Source: Dunaliella salina
Taxonomy: Eukaryota > Chlorophyta > Chlorophyceae > Chlamydomonadales > Dunaliellaceae
NCBI GenBank assembly: GCA_002284615.2
Contig: MU070011.1
Location: 109,256-125,922 of the forward strand
DNA: 16,667 bases
Reading direction: 5' to 3'
A program made the translations under genes and the position numbers. The notes under the pieces are model-generated. The model did no database searches. It was not told the DNA's origin and worked only from the letters and a program-made list of their open reading frames with translations. This document shows, one piece after another, positions 7,213 to 14,776 of this stretch. Positions within the stretch are counted from its first letter, which is position 1. The number at the start of each line of letters is the position of its first letter.

Positions 7213-7398
7213 TGTTGGACTATTAATTTACAGACAGGAATTCTGGGAAGTCAAAGATCTGATATACTCCAAACTGTTCTGGGATAAATCCCTGGTCTCA
7301 AATATATCAAAGGCTNTATAAATAATATCAGGCTCACACACAGAGTTAAGGCCCAGCACACAGTACAGAGCTGTACCAGCCAGGCCTGCATTCCAACA
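7213..7398 (-). repeat. 5' LTR of the copia element
   Basis: 186 bp, with plus-strand termini TGTTGG and CCAACA. On the minus strand the TATA-like box contains one ambiguous base (7316), and a TGTAA lies at plus 7228-7232. It should carry the promoter and, in its 3' twin, the poly(A) site. Confidence 0.95.
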
Positions 7399-7403
7399 AG
7401 GAG
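7399..7403. repeat. Target-site duplication AGGAG (right)
   Basis: Identical to 2151-2155 and directly adjacent to the end of the right LTR. Confidence 0.9.
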
Positions 7404-7767
7404 GTTGCTGCATACACAATAAACAATAAAATTTGTCTTCATCTTGTTGCAAATATCCATTGTCCCACATGGGTAAACAAAGATTTTGTTTTTGAAGTAC
7501 AACTTCGTGAGGATAATACAAAACATGATGTTTTTTTTTATCTTAAAATAGAGGGGGGAATAAACTTTAAGCACTGAAATGAATGTCAATAAATGCAGTG
7601 AAATCCGTGAAAAATGTGTTTATAGCCTTCAGACTGCACGCTTCTGGTGGCGTAGGATGGATAATGGTTGGAACCCTTAACATAATCAATCAACAATGCA
7701 CTGAGTCAAAAGCGAAAAGTTGTTTTTCGTCGTACAATACATCATTGGTACATAGACAACACAGCAG
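7404..7767. other. AT-rich right flank of the copia insertion
   Basis: A/T-rich with homopolymer T and A runs and no convincing open frame. The first bases (7405-7411, TTGCTGC) are the right arm of the inverted repeat split by the insertion. Confidence 0.45.
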
Positions 7768-8046
7768 ATGAGAATGGTTGGGTGTTTCAGGATCCGGCAG
7801 CATGTAAGTGGTGAGCAACAACTGAGATTTAGGAAAAGGTCAGAGAAGAAGCACATTGACTGCCATGCCGTGCAAACAAGCGTCAGAGAGGACGAAACAT
7901 TTAACAGACGGGTAAGTGAAATTGTGAGGAGAAGCGCACACACAATGAAAATAAAAGGTATCGAGCATAAATGGCTCGGGCAAGCCTTGGTTTGTAATTT
8001 GTGGTATCATGAAAACATAGATTATATTCAAAACATGGTATCATGA
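7768..8046 (+). CDS. Hypothetical 92-codon open frame
   Basis: The frame is charged and basic in its middle (LRFRKRSEKKHIDC, then VREDETFNRRVSEIVRRS) and ends in the short direct repeat at 8002-8061. No family is recognised. GTAAGT-type donor motifs occur inside it (after 7802 and about 7912), so parts could be exons of something longer, or the frame may be accidental. Confidence 0.15.
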   Translation: MRMVGCFRIRQHVSGEQQLRFRKRSEKKHIDCHAVQTSVREDETFNRRVSEIVRRSAHTMKIKGIEHKWLGQALVCNLWYHENIDYIQNMVS

Positions 8047-8061
8047 AAACATAGATTATAT
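8002..8061. repeat. 26-bp perfect direct repeat, period 34
   Basis: The string TGGTATCATGAAAACATAGA plus ATTATAT... occurs at 8002-8027 and again, identically, at 8036-8061, with an 8-bp spacer TCAAAACA. Perfect identity indicates a recent local duplication, such as replication slippage. Confidence 0.9.
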
Positions 8062-8588
8062 GATGGCACTCCCTTTGTTCTCTTACTGTAGTACCTTCGA
8101 AGCAACTGCACAGCAAATCCAAGAAGACATCGTTAAGTTCTCGATTTTGTCAGGGTATTGGTTGATCACTCTGCAGTGGCGGCGTCCCTCTGCAGTTGGA
8201 TGAGCTTCACCACGTGTGTAATTTGCATGTTGACACACATATGAATACGTGCTTTGGAACTGGTGTGCCTTGCACCAAGGAATTATGCATTTACATGGAA
8301 AGCAACCCATGTGTGTTCCCTTCACCAAGAGAAATTCTTGAACGCTCGTCTGGTAATAGCAAGTTAGCAAGCATACTAGACAAAATACGCATTAAGGCTT
8401 CAAAGCAAGTTTGGTGGCTTTGTGAGCGTCAAGACCAAGCTCTTTAAATGGCTCCAAAGTTTGGGGGACATACATGAACCGACCCACATCCAACAAAATT
8501 GTATGAAAGGTGACTTGAGCTGAGGGCCTTGAAAGATGGCGACACAAATCGCGGAAGATTGAAGTGCCCCTGTTCGTGGAGGAGCTGA
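8062..8588. other. Unassigned stretch downstream of the LINE RT fragment
   Basis: On the minus strand this should hold the rest of a LINE reverse transcriptase if that element were intact, but no later RT motif (such as the catalytic F/Y-x-DD box) can be seen in any frame. The plus strand has an 83-codon frame (8196-8447) with no recognisable domain. Confidence 0.3.
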
Positions 8589-8774
8589 CTAGGGTGACGG
8601 ACCTTGGAAGTAGATAAAACCGGTGGGACCTTTCTTGTACAAAGGTGTAATCTTGGCAGTCTTCCAATCTTGAGGAATGACTGCTCGTTGCATGAGAGTG
8701 TGGAAAAGATTGGAAATACAAGGTGTCAGCAAATTGACATTGTGGGAACCTCTACCATCTTGCCTTTGCATCAC
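8589..8774 (-). pseudogene. LINE (non-LTR retrotransposon) reverse transcriptase fragment
   Basis: Minus-strand frame with NLLTPCISNLFHTLMQ followed by IPQDWKTAKITPLYKKG (8628-8678). The pattern L-x-x-LF-x-x-x-x-x-x-x-x-IP-x-x-W-K-x-A-x-I-x-PLYKKG is the conserved N-terminal block of LINE reverse transcriptases. The NYRPI block that normally follows within 10-15 residues is not seen; the frame reaches a stop within 12 codons. The piece is a truncated, decayed copy. Confidence 0.72.
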
Positions 8775-9310
8775 TTTGCATGAATGCTTCCGAAAAATTG
8801 GCAGAAGGGTTTTCTTTACTTCGTGCTCAGAGTTAAGCTGACTACTTGTAATTGGTCAGTGTTTAGGGAATGTGGACAGAAACCATTGCTGTTCTATTGG
8901 TTTAGGGCAGCAATAAGGTTATAAACTCTCATTTGGGTTGTAACAGTACAACCGTGAGGTAGGTGCTGCAGGCTGATAGGGCGTTGAGCACTATTCCTGG
9001 CGTGCACGCCAGGAATTTCACGTGAAATGCTTGACACCTGGAGTTCTGACTGCATTTGGGAACTGCAAAAGAGTGAGCTGTATGAACAATCGGTACGTGA
9101 TGGAATTGGTGGTTAATCTTTAAGGAGTTTGCAAAAGACTTGCGCACACGGCTGTGTAGGATTTGGCACGATTTAAACAGCGCTGAGCCTAGGAGTCATT
9201 GCTCCTTTTTAGAACCTTATTAGTGCCGAGGCTGCGCCTAACAAAGCCCCTAGATATCTCCATTTGAATTTGGGAACTTCCTTGAAGGCAAGGAACTTCC
9301 TCGGAGACAA
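8775..9310. other. Non-coding stretch containing overlapping palindromes
   Basis: No supported gene. Short minus-strand frames lack recognisable motifs. The palindrome pair at 8993-9028 is listed separately. Confidence 0.4.
8993..9028. other. Two overlapping perfect palindromes (24 bp and 14 bp)
   Basis: 8993-9016 is a perfect 24-bp palindrome: arms ATTCCTGGCGTG and CACGCCAGGAAT. It shares two bases with a second perfect palindrome at 9015-9028, ATTTCACGTGAAAT. Neither has a loop, so each is a dyad that could be a protein-binding site or a cruciform. Confidence 0.9.
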
Positions 9311-9675
9311 ATGCAGCGGAACATTTCTCATTACAGGTTGAGGGGTAAGGCACAAGATGGGAGCAGAGAGAGCTTGCAGACTGATGTAAATTGTCGCTTT
9401 GATCTTTGTGATGTACAGAATTTGCAAGACAAGAAACATGCCCTTTCCCTTTGTCGCTTTTCAAGTATCCTTTCACAGGTTTGCAATGAGGACATTCGTC
9501 ATTCTGTTGAGCAAAATTCGAACCAGCTGTGTCTCTTTTTGAGATCATGGACATTTTTAGTTTGGCTAGCAAAGACCAGCATGCCGAGCAGTCAAACCAC
9601 CTGGCTGAAGGCCACCCATGCAAAACAAATTTTTCATCTTTTAATGACACACTTCATGCCCCACAGTCAGCGTAA
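9311..9675 (+). pseudogene. LINE ORF2 C-terminal fragment with frameshift
   Basis: The plus strand carries a Cys/His motif (Cys codons at 9392 and 9407, His at 9437, Cys at 9452, spacing C-x4-C-x9-H-x4-C) within NLQDKKHALSLC. This resembles the C-terminal zinc-knuckle-like end of plant and algal L1-type LINE proteins, where a DEEHALFxC-type string is common. Downstream the homology-like reading moves to another frame near 9535-9545: SLASKDQHAEQSNHLAEGHP, stop at 9673-9675. The AEQ-x-N-x-LAEG string recurs at 12556-12600 with a stop soon after. The frameshift and lack of an upstream RT show a dead, truncated copy. Family identification is from memory of such proteins, not from a search. Confidence 0.5.
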
Positions 9676-10263
9676 AAGTGCCATGACTAATGGTTCCCTC
9701 TTCATGCCTTTTGCTCAGCCTATGCCGGGTCTGGTGAGCTTTTTCAGTGAGCCCCAAGCTAGCTTGCTAGTTAGGGACCCTCACCCTCACGTACGCTGTC
9801 AAGTTGTTGTGGTTATATTGCTGGCTGAGGATCTCAGGCAAGCTTCACACTTTCACACCAAAATACTGTTCCAACTAATTTGAGTTTATAACATATGCAG
9901 CCGGGCTTGGCACCCACAGCCTGCTGAGCCTGTTCGTTCCTTTTCAATTGCAAGCCATCCATGATAGGTGGAGTCGGAACAATGTGACATTGCAAGGGCC
10001 TCATGCATCCAGTAAGATCATGACAACATTTGAATACCTGGGTGCTCCAAAAAATACGTGATCCAACTCACAGACCCGTCCCAACACTGCCTATAATTAG
10101 TATCAGCCGCAAACTGTTTCCATTTCTGTTTCAGCTCCTTTCCTTTCATGAACAGGCTAGCAGTCCTTATTTGTTGGAACCTGCAACCTGTATTTCTGCA
10201 TGCTTCATGTCTCCACTCCAATTTCCTGCGTATCATAGCTCATAGCTAGCCTTCTTTAATGAG
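9676..10263. other. Probable LINE 3' remnant and unassigned DNA
   Basis: No supported gene. It lies between the LINE C-terminal fragment and the dispersed repeat at 10264-10344, and may be the 3' untranslated part of the same dead LINE. Confidence 0.3.
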
Positions 10264-10344
10264 GCTCACTGTCAGTGCCAGTGCTAACTGTCGGGCCTTT
10301 CCTTAATGTACACTGGTAAGTACCAGCGTAGACTTTACTTTACT
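10264..10344 (+). repeat. Dispersed repeat, copy 2 (partner at 1731-1809)
   Basis: Matches the earlier copy through CTTTCCTTAATG and CCAGC(A/G)TAGACTTT. It contains a small hairpin not present in the partner: TACACTGGTA-AG-TACCAGCGTA, 10-bp arms with one mismatch. A purine-rich A-rich tract follows at about 10393-10420, which could be the eroded tail of a retroposon. Confidence 0.45.
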
Positions 10345-10603
10345 TCCTGCGTATCATGTGGCGTCATGAGAGTATAATTTCTAGTCTAGAGCCTAGAAAA
10401 GGAAAAAGAAAAAGAACTAGGTTGCACTGCTGAGGGGAACGATTGGTTGCTTACATGGTAGGGATGCAATAGGATGATTGGAATTTGTTATACCAATAGT
10501 ATGCATCAGTACTCATCGGCTGTGCAAGCAGTTCCCTAAAGACAAAAAAAGGCAGGATCAGCAGAGCCACCACTCGAGCTGCTGCACCCTGGTCCTGCTG
10601 AGC
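10345..10603. other. Left flank of the TRIM-like element
   Basis: No gene seen. Contains an A/G-rich tract (about 10393-10420). Confidence 0.4.
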
Positions 10604-10608
10604 TAGGG
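10604..10608. repeat. Target-site duplication TAGGG (left)
   Basis: TAGGG directly precedes the left terminal repeat and is found again directly after the right terminal repeat at 12383-12387. Confidence 0.72.
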
Positions 10609-10734
10609 TGTTATAAAGTTAAAGTGGCCAAGGACACAATTTATGTGAGCTTTTGAGATCTCACCTGTGAACTCTTAGTATTCTCTGATTTCTCTCCCCT
10701 TTTTATTCCCTGTATCCAACACAACACCCCAACA
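10609..10734. repeat. Left terminal repeat of the TRIM-like element
   Basis: 126 bp, starting TGTTATAAAG and ending CACCCCAACA. It shares long strings with the right repeat, including TGTGAGCTTTTGAGATCTCA, ATTCTCTGATTTCTCTCCCC and TATTCCCTGTA. It is about 13 bp shorter because the right copy has an extra ATGTGTGCTGTAC near its end. Confidence 0.8.
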
Positions 10735-12244
10735 GCCAGGTAGCGAAGCCAAGACCTGGGCGCCGCCAGGGCGGGGGCAGCAGAACCGCTAGGCAAGAAT
10801 GGGGCACCTGAAACGCTAGGCAGGAGCAGTCTAGGCCAACCCATGCTTGTTCCCTTTGCATGTGGAACTTGTGGTGACTTGATGGCTACTGCTGAAGAAC
10901 ACACATAGGGCCATGTATGTTAAGGGGGGCGGGTTGTGAACTGCGAAGACTCTAAACAGGAACAAGAACGTCTAGGTCTATTGGTTGCACCTGCTTGCTT
11001 TCGCTTGAGCATGCATGTGTCTGCCTGTGTGTGTGCATGTTTTGAAGTGCTGAGGATGCTGGAACTCATGGTATAGTGCATGTCACGTATGTATGGGCAT
11101 ACAAGTGGTGTTGTGCTTGACCCGTGGGCTGGCAATGTGCTGCAGCAGTGCATGCTGAGTGACCGGTAACCGTTGGTTCATGCTTGGCCCAAGCCATGTT
11201 GCTCCTGTGAGACTGGCACGCGGCTGGAGTAGTCACATTTTTGGCATTGGTAGGCAACACAGTGTCTCGTAGGCTCAGCCCATTCTCCTGAACAATCCTG
11301 CGGGCAAGCTTGAATGCAAAGGGCAGTAGTTCTGGGACTAGAAGGCCTGATTGGGCATGTGCCCGTGTGAGAATGCTGCATGAGCATGAGCTTGAAGCTG
11401 CGGCATGCCAGAATTGTATATTGGGCCATTGTATGGGCGGTGGTTGCAGCATTCCACAGACTGTGATGTTTGTTCCGCGTGGATAGGGAGAATGACAGCA
11501 AGAGGGCAGCAATTCTGGGTCTGTAAGACCTGTTTAGGCATGTGCCTGAGGGTACCTGTAAGGCCAGTGCTCTGTTTGCAAAGGCATGGACCTATTAGGA
11601 ATGTTGCATAAGGAGGTTTGAGCCGGCGCTGGTGTTGTGCTATCAATGCGTTTGGTGTGCAGGGGAAGGGCATGCATGTGAACAGCCGCAGAAAGTGGGG
11701 GCCCCCCAGTCAAGTTGGGTCATTGTATGGCTGCTGGCGTGCTACAGTACAAGTGACTATGTGTTATGCAGGAGGGAGCACAGGGTTGTTTGTTTGATTA
11801 AGTTTTCATGGCTTTGGTTGGTTGTGCAAGCAACTCATCAGCTGTGTGGTCCCAGATTCGCTGTACTGGGTGCGTTGCAGGAGAAGCACAGCACAAGGTT
11901 GGACAAATGGTGTTTCCTGGAGATACAATCTATTGCTAAATGGACAATGGACAATGGCTGAGATTTCAGTGTGGGCTTTCAGATGTCTAAAATTTACTTT
12001 TTTTACAGTAGGTTGATGAGTTCTTTAAAAAATTTTGTGAGCAGGCGAACCGGTCTCAAATTGAGAACCTGCTTTGGGAGTTGCATTTGCTTGGAACCCT
12101 GTTTTTCATGTTATTGGTCATTGTCAAGGAAACATCACCACACCGAAACATTAAACTGCTTTCACGCTCTTCATCCTATTTTGCCCCTTGTTTATTTTGC
12201 TGTGCATTGAGTTGCGGGACGCTCCTTACAAGGGGGACCCAGGT
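10735..12244. other. Interior of the TRIM-like element, non-coding
   Basis: No retrotransposon protein motif. The longest open frame is minus 11066-11512 (148 codons, including ENGLSLRDTVLPTNAKNV), with no recognised domain. Two diverged 46-bp copies sit at 11318-11363 and 11501-11546 (183 bp apart), each running GGGCAG, TTCTGGG, GGCATGTGCC. A related TTGGG(C/T)CATTGTATGG string occurs at about 11421 and 11715, so the interior seems built from old internal duplications. Confidence 0.45.
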
Positions 12245-12382
12245 ACTTGTAAAGCGAAAGTGGTCAAGGAACAATTTGTGTGAGCTTTTGAGATCTCATC
12301 TGTGAACTCTGAATATTCTCTGATTTCTCTCCCCTTTCTATTCCCTGTAACCAACACATGTGTGCTGTACAACACCCCAACA
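12245..12382. repeat. Right terminal repeat of the TRIM-like element
   Basis: 138 bp, beginning ACTTGTAAAG (first two bases changed from the TG of the left copy) and ending CACCCCAACA. By eye it is about 85-90 percent identical to the left copy outside the 13-bp indel, so the insertion is older than the copia element. Confidence 0.78.
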
Positions 12383-12387
12383 TAGGG
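12383..12387. repeat. Target-site duplication TAGGG (right)
   Basis: Identical to 10604-10608 and directly adjacent to the right terminal repeat. Confidence 0.72.
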
Positions 12388-12442
12388 TGTGCAAAGCTCC
12401 GTTTCAACCGTGTTGCGTCGTTCTGGTATCATAGTCTTGGTA

Positions 12443-12797
12443 TAGAATCAATCACGAGGCATTTCTCGGTCCCAAACGTCCTGATTGGCTGATGGACCCA
12501 TTTGGACGGGTAGTGCACATGGACTTTCTGCTTTCATGTACTTGGTATAAGATTATCCGAGCAGCCAAACTATCTGGCTGAAGGTTACGTTCCCTTGTAG
12601 CCTTGTATTAGATTAATCATAAGCGATTCTGTGTCTCAAATCCTGAATCCGAAATGGTCCAATTCGGAGGTTTATGAGGAAGTAGTGTTCTAATTACATC
12701 ATCTCGATACTGAAATAGTCATAACTTGAAATAGTCATAAGCGATTCTGCGTCTCAAATCCTGCATGCAAGACGGTCCCATTTGGAAGGGGTAGTCC
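12443..12797. repeat. Three diverged copies of a ~65-70-bp repeat
   Basis: Copies at 12443-12515, 12609-12680 and 12730-12797 share the layout TCA-(C/T)-(G/A)AGCGATT CTG-GTCTCAAATCCTG, then GGTCC-(A/C)ATT-GGA-GGG. The second and third are closest (118 bp apart); the first is more diverged. A further start-like CTTGGTATAAGATTA occurs at 12541. A 13-bp GAAATAGTCATAA is itself doubled at 12712 and 12728 (period 16). Confidence 0.6.
12556..12600 (+). pseudogene. Short LINE C-terminal end (SEQPNYLAEGYVPL stop)
   Basis: The frame ends EQPNYLAEGYVPL with TAG at 12598-12600. Twenty-four of 27 bases match the LINE-like fragment at about 9585-9611. Amino-acid conservation with synonymous-type base changes suggests both derive from a coding LINE end. 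The copy lies between units of the diverged repeat at 12443-12797, which may be its 3' untranslated region. Confidence 0.45.
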
Positions 12798-13590
12798 CCA
12801 CTTGTGTCGACTCAACACAGTGCGCTCATGACGGAAGTCAGAATCATTCTACCTGATTACAAGAACGCTGTTGTTCTATGTGGAAATGCCACACATGTCA
12901 AAGAGACGTTCGCAATGATTGGCATATGTAGCGATGTACCCTTACCTATGTCCGATCGGTGGTAACCGATCATTCCAAAAAACTACGTAGGCAGAGAAAC
13001 TCTCCCTACATCAATTAAAGAAAAGGAGATACATTGGCTCATTAAGATCTGTGAGTCCCCTCCGCCACAAAACCTAATACTGCAACCAGGCGGGAGCTAA
13101 ACTTCAACATGCTCATTTCATGCAGGGTGTGATTGTTTCTTCAAGCAGTTGACACTTCCAAACTAAGTTGAAGGCTTTGTTTCCGCATTCAGTTGACATG
13201 TAAACACATGTTTGAGCACTGCTTTCTATTTTTCAGGTTGAAGGGCTCTTTGTTTCCGCTCAGCTGCCCTTCTAGGCGGATAAAGTGATGCAACCCCACC
13301 TTACCTTCACTTTCCTACATTTCTCGGACATGTCACATGAGGGATTGAGCTTGCTATCAAGTCTATGATAGTAGGCAAGTGGAACCAAGCCCACATGCGC
13401 AGGAGCAGGCGGGTTTTGTGATCCACATCTCTTTGTAGATACAGGCCCTTCCCAAAGTCTTGATTGAGGTCTGGTGCAACACGGTACTTACATCTTAATT
13501 CGTAGCCTAGCAGCCATGCGTTTTGACTGATGGCTTCTTTCCTCTAGTCCTGTAATCTTGTATTTACGAACAATAATTACCATAATCATG
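12798..13590. other. Unassigned stretch with a 28-bp-type short duplication
   Basis: No gene supported. A related pair GTTGAAGG(G)CT(C)TTTGTTTCCGC lies at 13167 and 13237 (70 bp apart). The second copy follows a CTATTTTTCAG that would work as a splice acceptor. A 7-bp hairpin GATCGGT-GGTA-ACCGATC occurs at 12954-12971. Confidence 0.35.
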
Positions 13591-14500
13591 AGTGCTTCCC
13601 CCCCCCCCTTCACTTGTCCTGGACCCCACCCCCCTCTCTTCCTTCCCACTCCCACACTCACCCCTACTCTCACTTCCGGCACTGCCACTCCCACGCTCAC
13701 TTCCATCATTCTCACTGCTACTCCCACCTTCATTGCTACCATCACTCCCCCTCCCACACTCGCTTCCAGCACTCCTACTTCCAACACTGCCACTCCCATT
13801 GATATTTCTAGAGTCCTTACTCTCAATTTAAGCATGCCCGCTCTCATTCCTGCCTCCATTCCCACGCAATCACCAGTATTGCACATCACTTTCACTTTTA
13901 GCACTCTCACTCCTCCTACTCTCATGTCTAACACTTTCACTCCTACCAGCACCAATATTTCCAATGCCACTCCTCCTACTGCCATTTCTAGCACTCCCAT
14001 GCCCACGCCTAGAAGTGCCACTCCCCCTGCCACTCCCACTCACTACTTCCACGCCTGCTGCCCGCACTGCCACTCCTGCTGTCAGCACTGCCACTCTTGC
14101 TCCCACTCTCACAGCCAATGATGCTCCCACCATTGCCACTCCCACTGATGGTCCCACTCCCACTGCCACTGTGTCATGCCTTCTCCCACTCCCACTCCCA
14201 CTTTCAACACTCCCACTCCCACTTTCAACACTTCCACTCCCACTTTCAACACTCCCACTTCCACTCCCACTCCCACTCGCACAGCCGCACCCAGCAACCC
14301 ACTCCCACTCGCACTACTCCCATTTGCACACCCACACCCAGCACTCCCACTCCTAGTGCCATGCGCACTCTTACCGCCACTCTTACCACTCCCACTTTCA
14401 CTCCCAGTGCCATGCGCACTGCCACTCTCGGCACACCCCCCACTCCCACTCCCACCCCCACTCCTCCCACTCCTCCTCCCAGCATTCACACTCCCACTTG
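13591..14500. repeat. CCCACT-type minisatellite, about 0.9 kb
   Basis: An almost G-free plus strand is built from variants of CACTCC/CCCACT, starting at an 11-C run (13598-13608) and ending near 14500. Higher-order units exist: a 21-bp unit with core ACTTTCAACA is repeated three times (starts 14200, 14221, 14242), and AGTGCCATGCGCACT occurs at 14355 and 14406 (51 bp apart). Because CCCACT variants rarely make stop codons, long Thr/Pro/Ser frames appear on the plus strand and Gly/Val/Ser frames on the minus strand. These are most simply by-products of the repeat. Confidence 0.85.
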
Positions 14501-14533
14501 CATGCTCAACACCATCTTCACATTATTTACTCA

Positions 14534-14737
14534 TTACACGCTTGCGCATTCATTCATCGCAGACGTCGTTTTGTGCGCATACTGGTCGAACAGGAAATCA
14601 ATGACGGATGCAGGACTTGTCGCTTTGCGCTTTGTGAGCGTTTTCAACATTTGTTTTGCATCACTCCTTGCCAATGCGTCCAGAAAGTTGGACCGCGGCT
14701 CATTAGTCATCCATGAAGCACGCTGAAATAGCTTCAC
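14534..14737 (-). CDS. Candidate C-terminal exon, unknown protein
   Basis: The minus-strand frame runs KLFQRASWMTNEPRSNFLDA, then LARSDAKQMLKTLTKRKA, then SVIDFLFDQYAHK, and ends in TAA. Composition is typical of a soluble helical protein. An AG usable as an acceptor lies just upstream (ACCTGCAAG). The stop codon overlaps TGTAA (plus 14534-14538), which resembles the algal poly(A) signal. It abuts the minisatellite. No family is recognised, and it cannot be spliced to the PPR-like exon by a normal-length intron. Confidence 0.25.
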   Translation of the reverse strand: MKLFQRASWMTNEPRSNFLDALARSDAKQMLKTLTKRKATSPASVIDFLFDQYAHKTTSAMNECASV

Positions 14738-14776
14738 CTCTTGCAGGTAGCTTGCTCAGGAATTGAAGAGGGGCCC

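Larger units (their letters stand above)
2156..7398 (-). mobile_element. Ty1/copia LTR retrotransposon, nearly full length, probably inactive
   Basis: The element is 5243 bp and is transcribed on the minus strand. Both ends are 186-bp direct LTRs flanked by AGGAG. Reading right to left it has the 5' LTR, primer-binding site, gag with UBN2-like region and CCHC knuckle, protease, integrase, reverse transcriptase, RNase H, polypurine tract and 3' LTR. Integrase preceding reverse transcriptase defines copia rather than gypsy. High LTR similarity (4 clear mismatches plus one ambiguous base in 186) indicates a fairly recent insertion. Disabling features are a gag/pol frame change near 6143-6254 and an in-frame TGA at 4953-4955. 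Osser of Volvox carteri is the obvious green-algal relative to compare; I infer affinity but have not aligned them. Confidence 0.97.
10609..12382. mobile_element. Non-autonomous LTR retrotransposon (TRIM-like), 1774 bp
   Basis: Two direct terminal repeats (10609-10734 and 12245-12382) enclose about 1510 bp. The outer edges are TG (left) and CA (right), and both flanks carry the same 5-bp TAGGG. No Gag, protease, integrase or RT motif is found inside in any frame, so transposition must have relied on another element's proteins. A purine run AAGGGGGA (12230-12237) near the right repeat could be a polypurine tract if it is plus-oriented. However, AATAAA lies in the repeats on the minus strand of the left copy, so orientation is unresolved. 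The interior is not similar to the copia element in this window. Confidence 0.7.

Noticed and set aside
9189..9650. 153-codon minus-strand frame
   Set aside because: Lies opposite the LINE-like C-terminal fragment, which has a recognisable Cys/His motif and a repeated C-terminal signature; the minus frame has neither.
11066..11512. 148-codon minus-strand frame inside the TRIM-like element as a gag gene
   Set aside because: No UBN2-like region, zinc knuckle or other retrotransposon motif; the frame has no recognisable domain.
13488..14489. Gly/Val/Ser-rich minus-strand frames across the minisatellite
   Set aside because: Long frames are expected because the repeat unit rarely generates stops; composition simply follows the repeat.
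13558..14726. Thr/Pro-rich plus-strand frames as a hydroxyproline-rich cell-wall glycoprotein gene
   Set aside because: The repeat changes frame between sub-arrays, there is no signal peptide and no non-repeat domain; kept only as a remote possibility in the findings.
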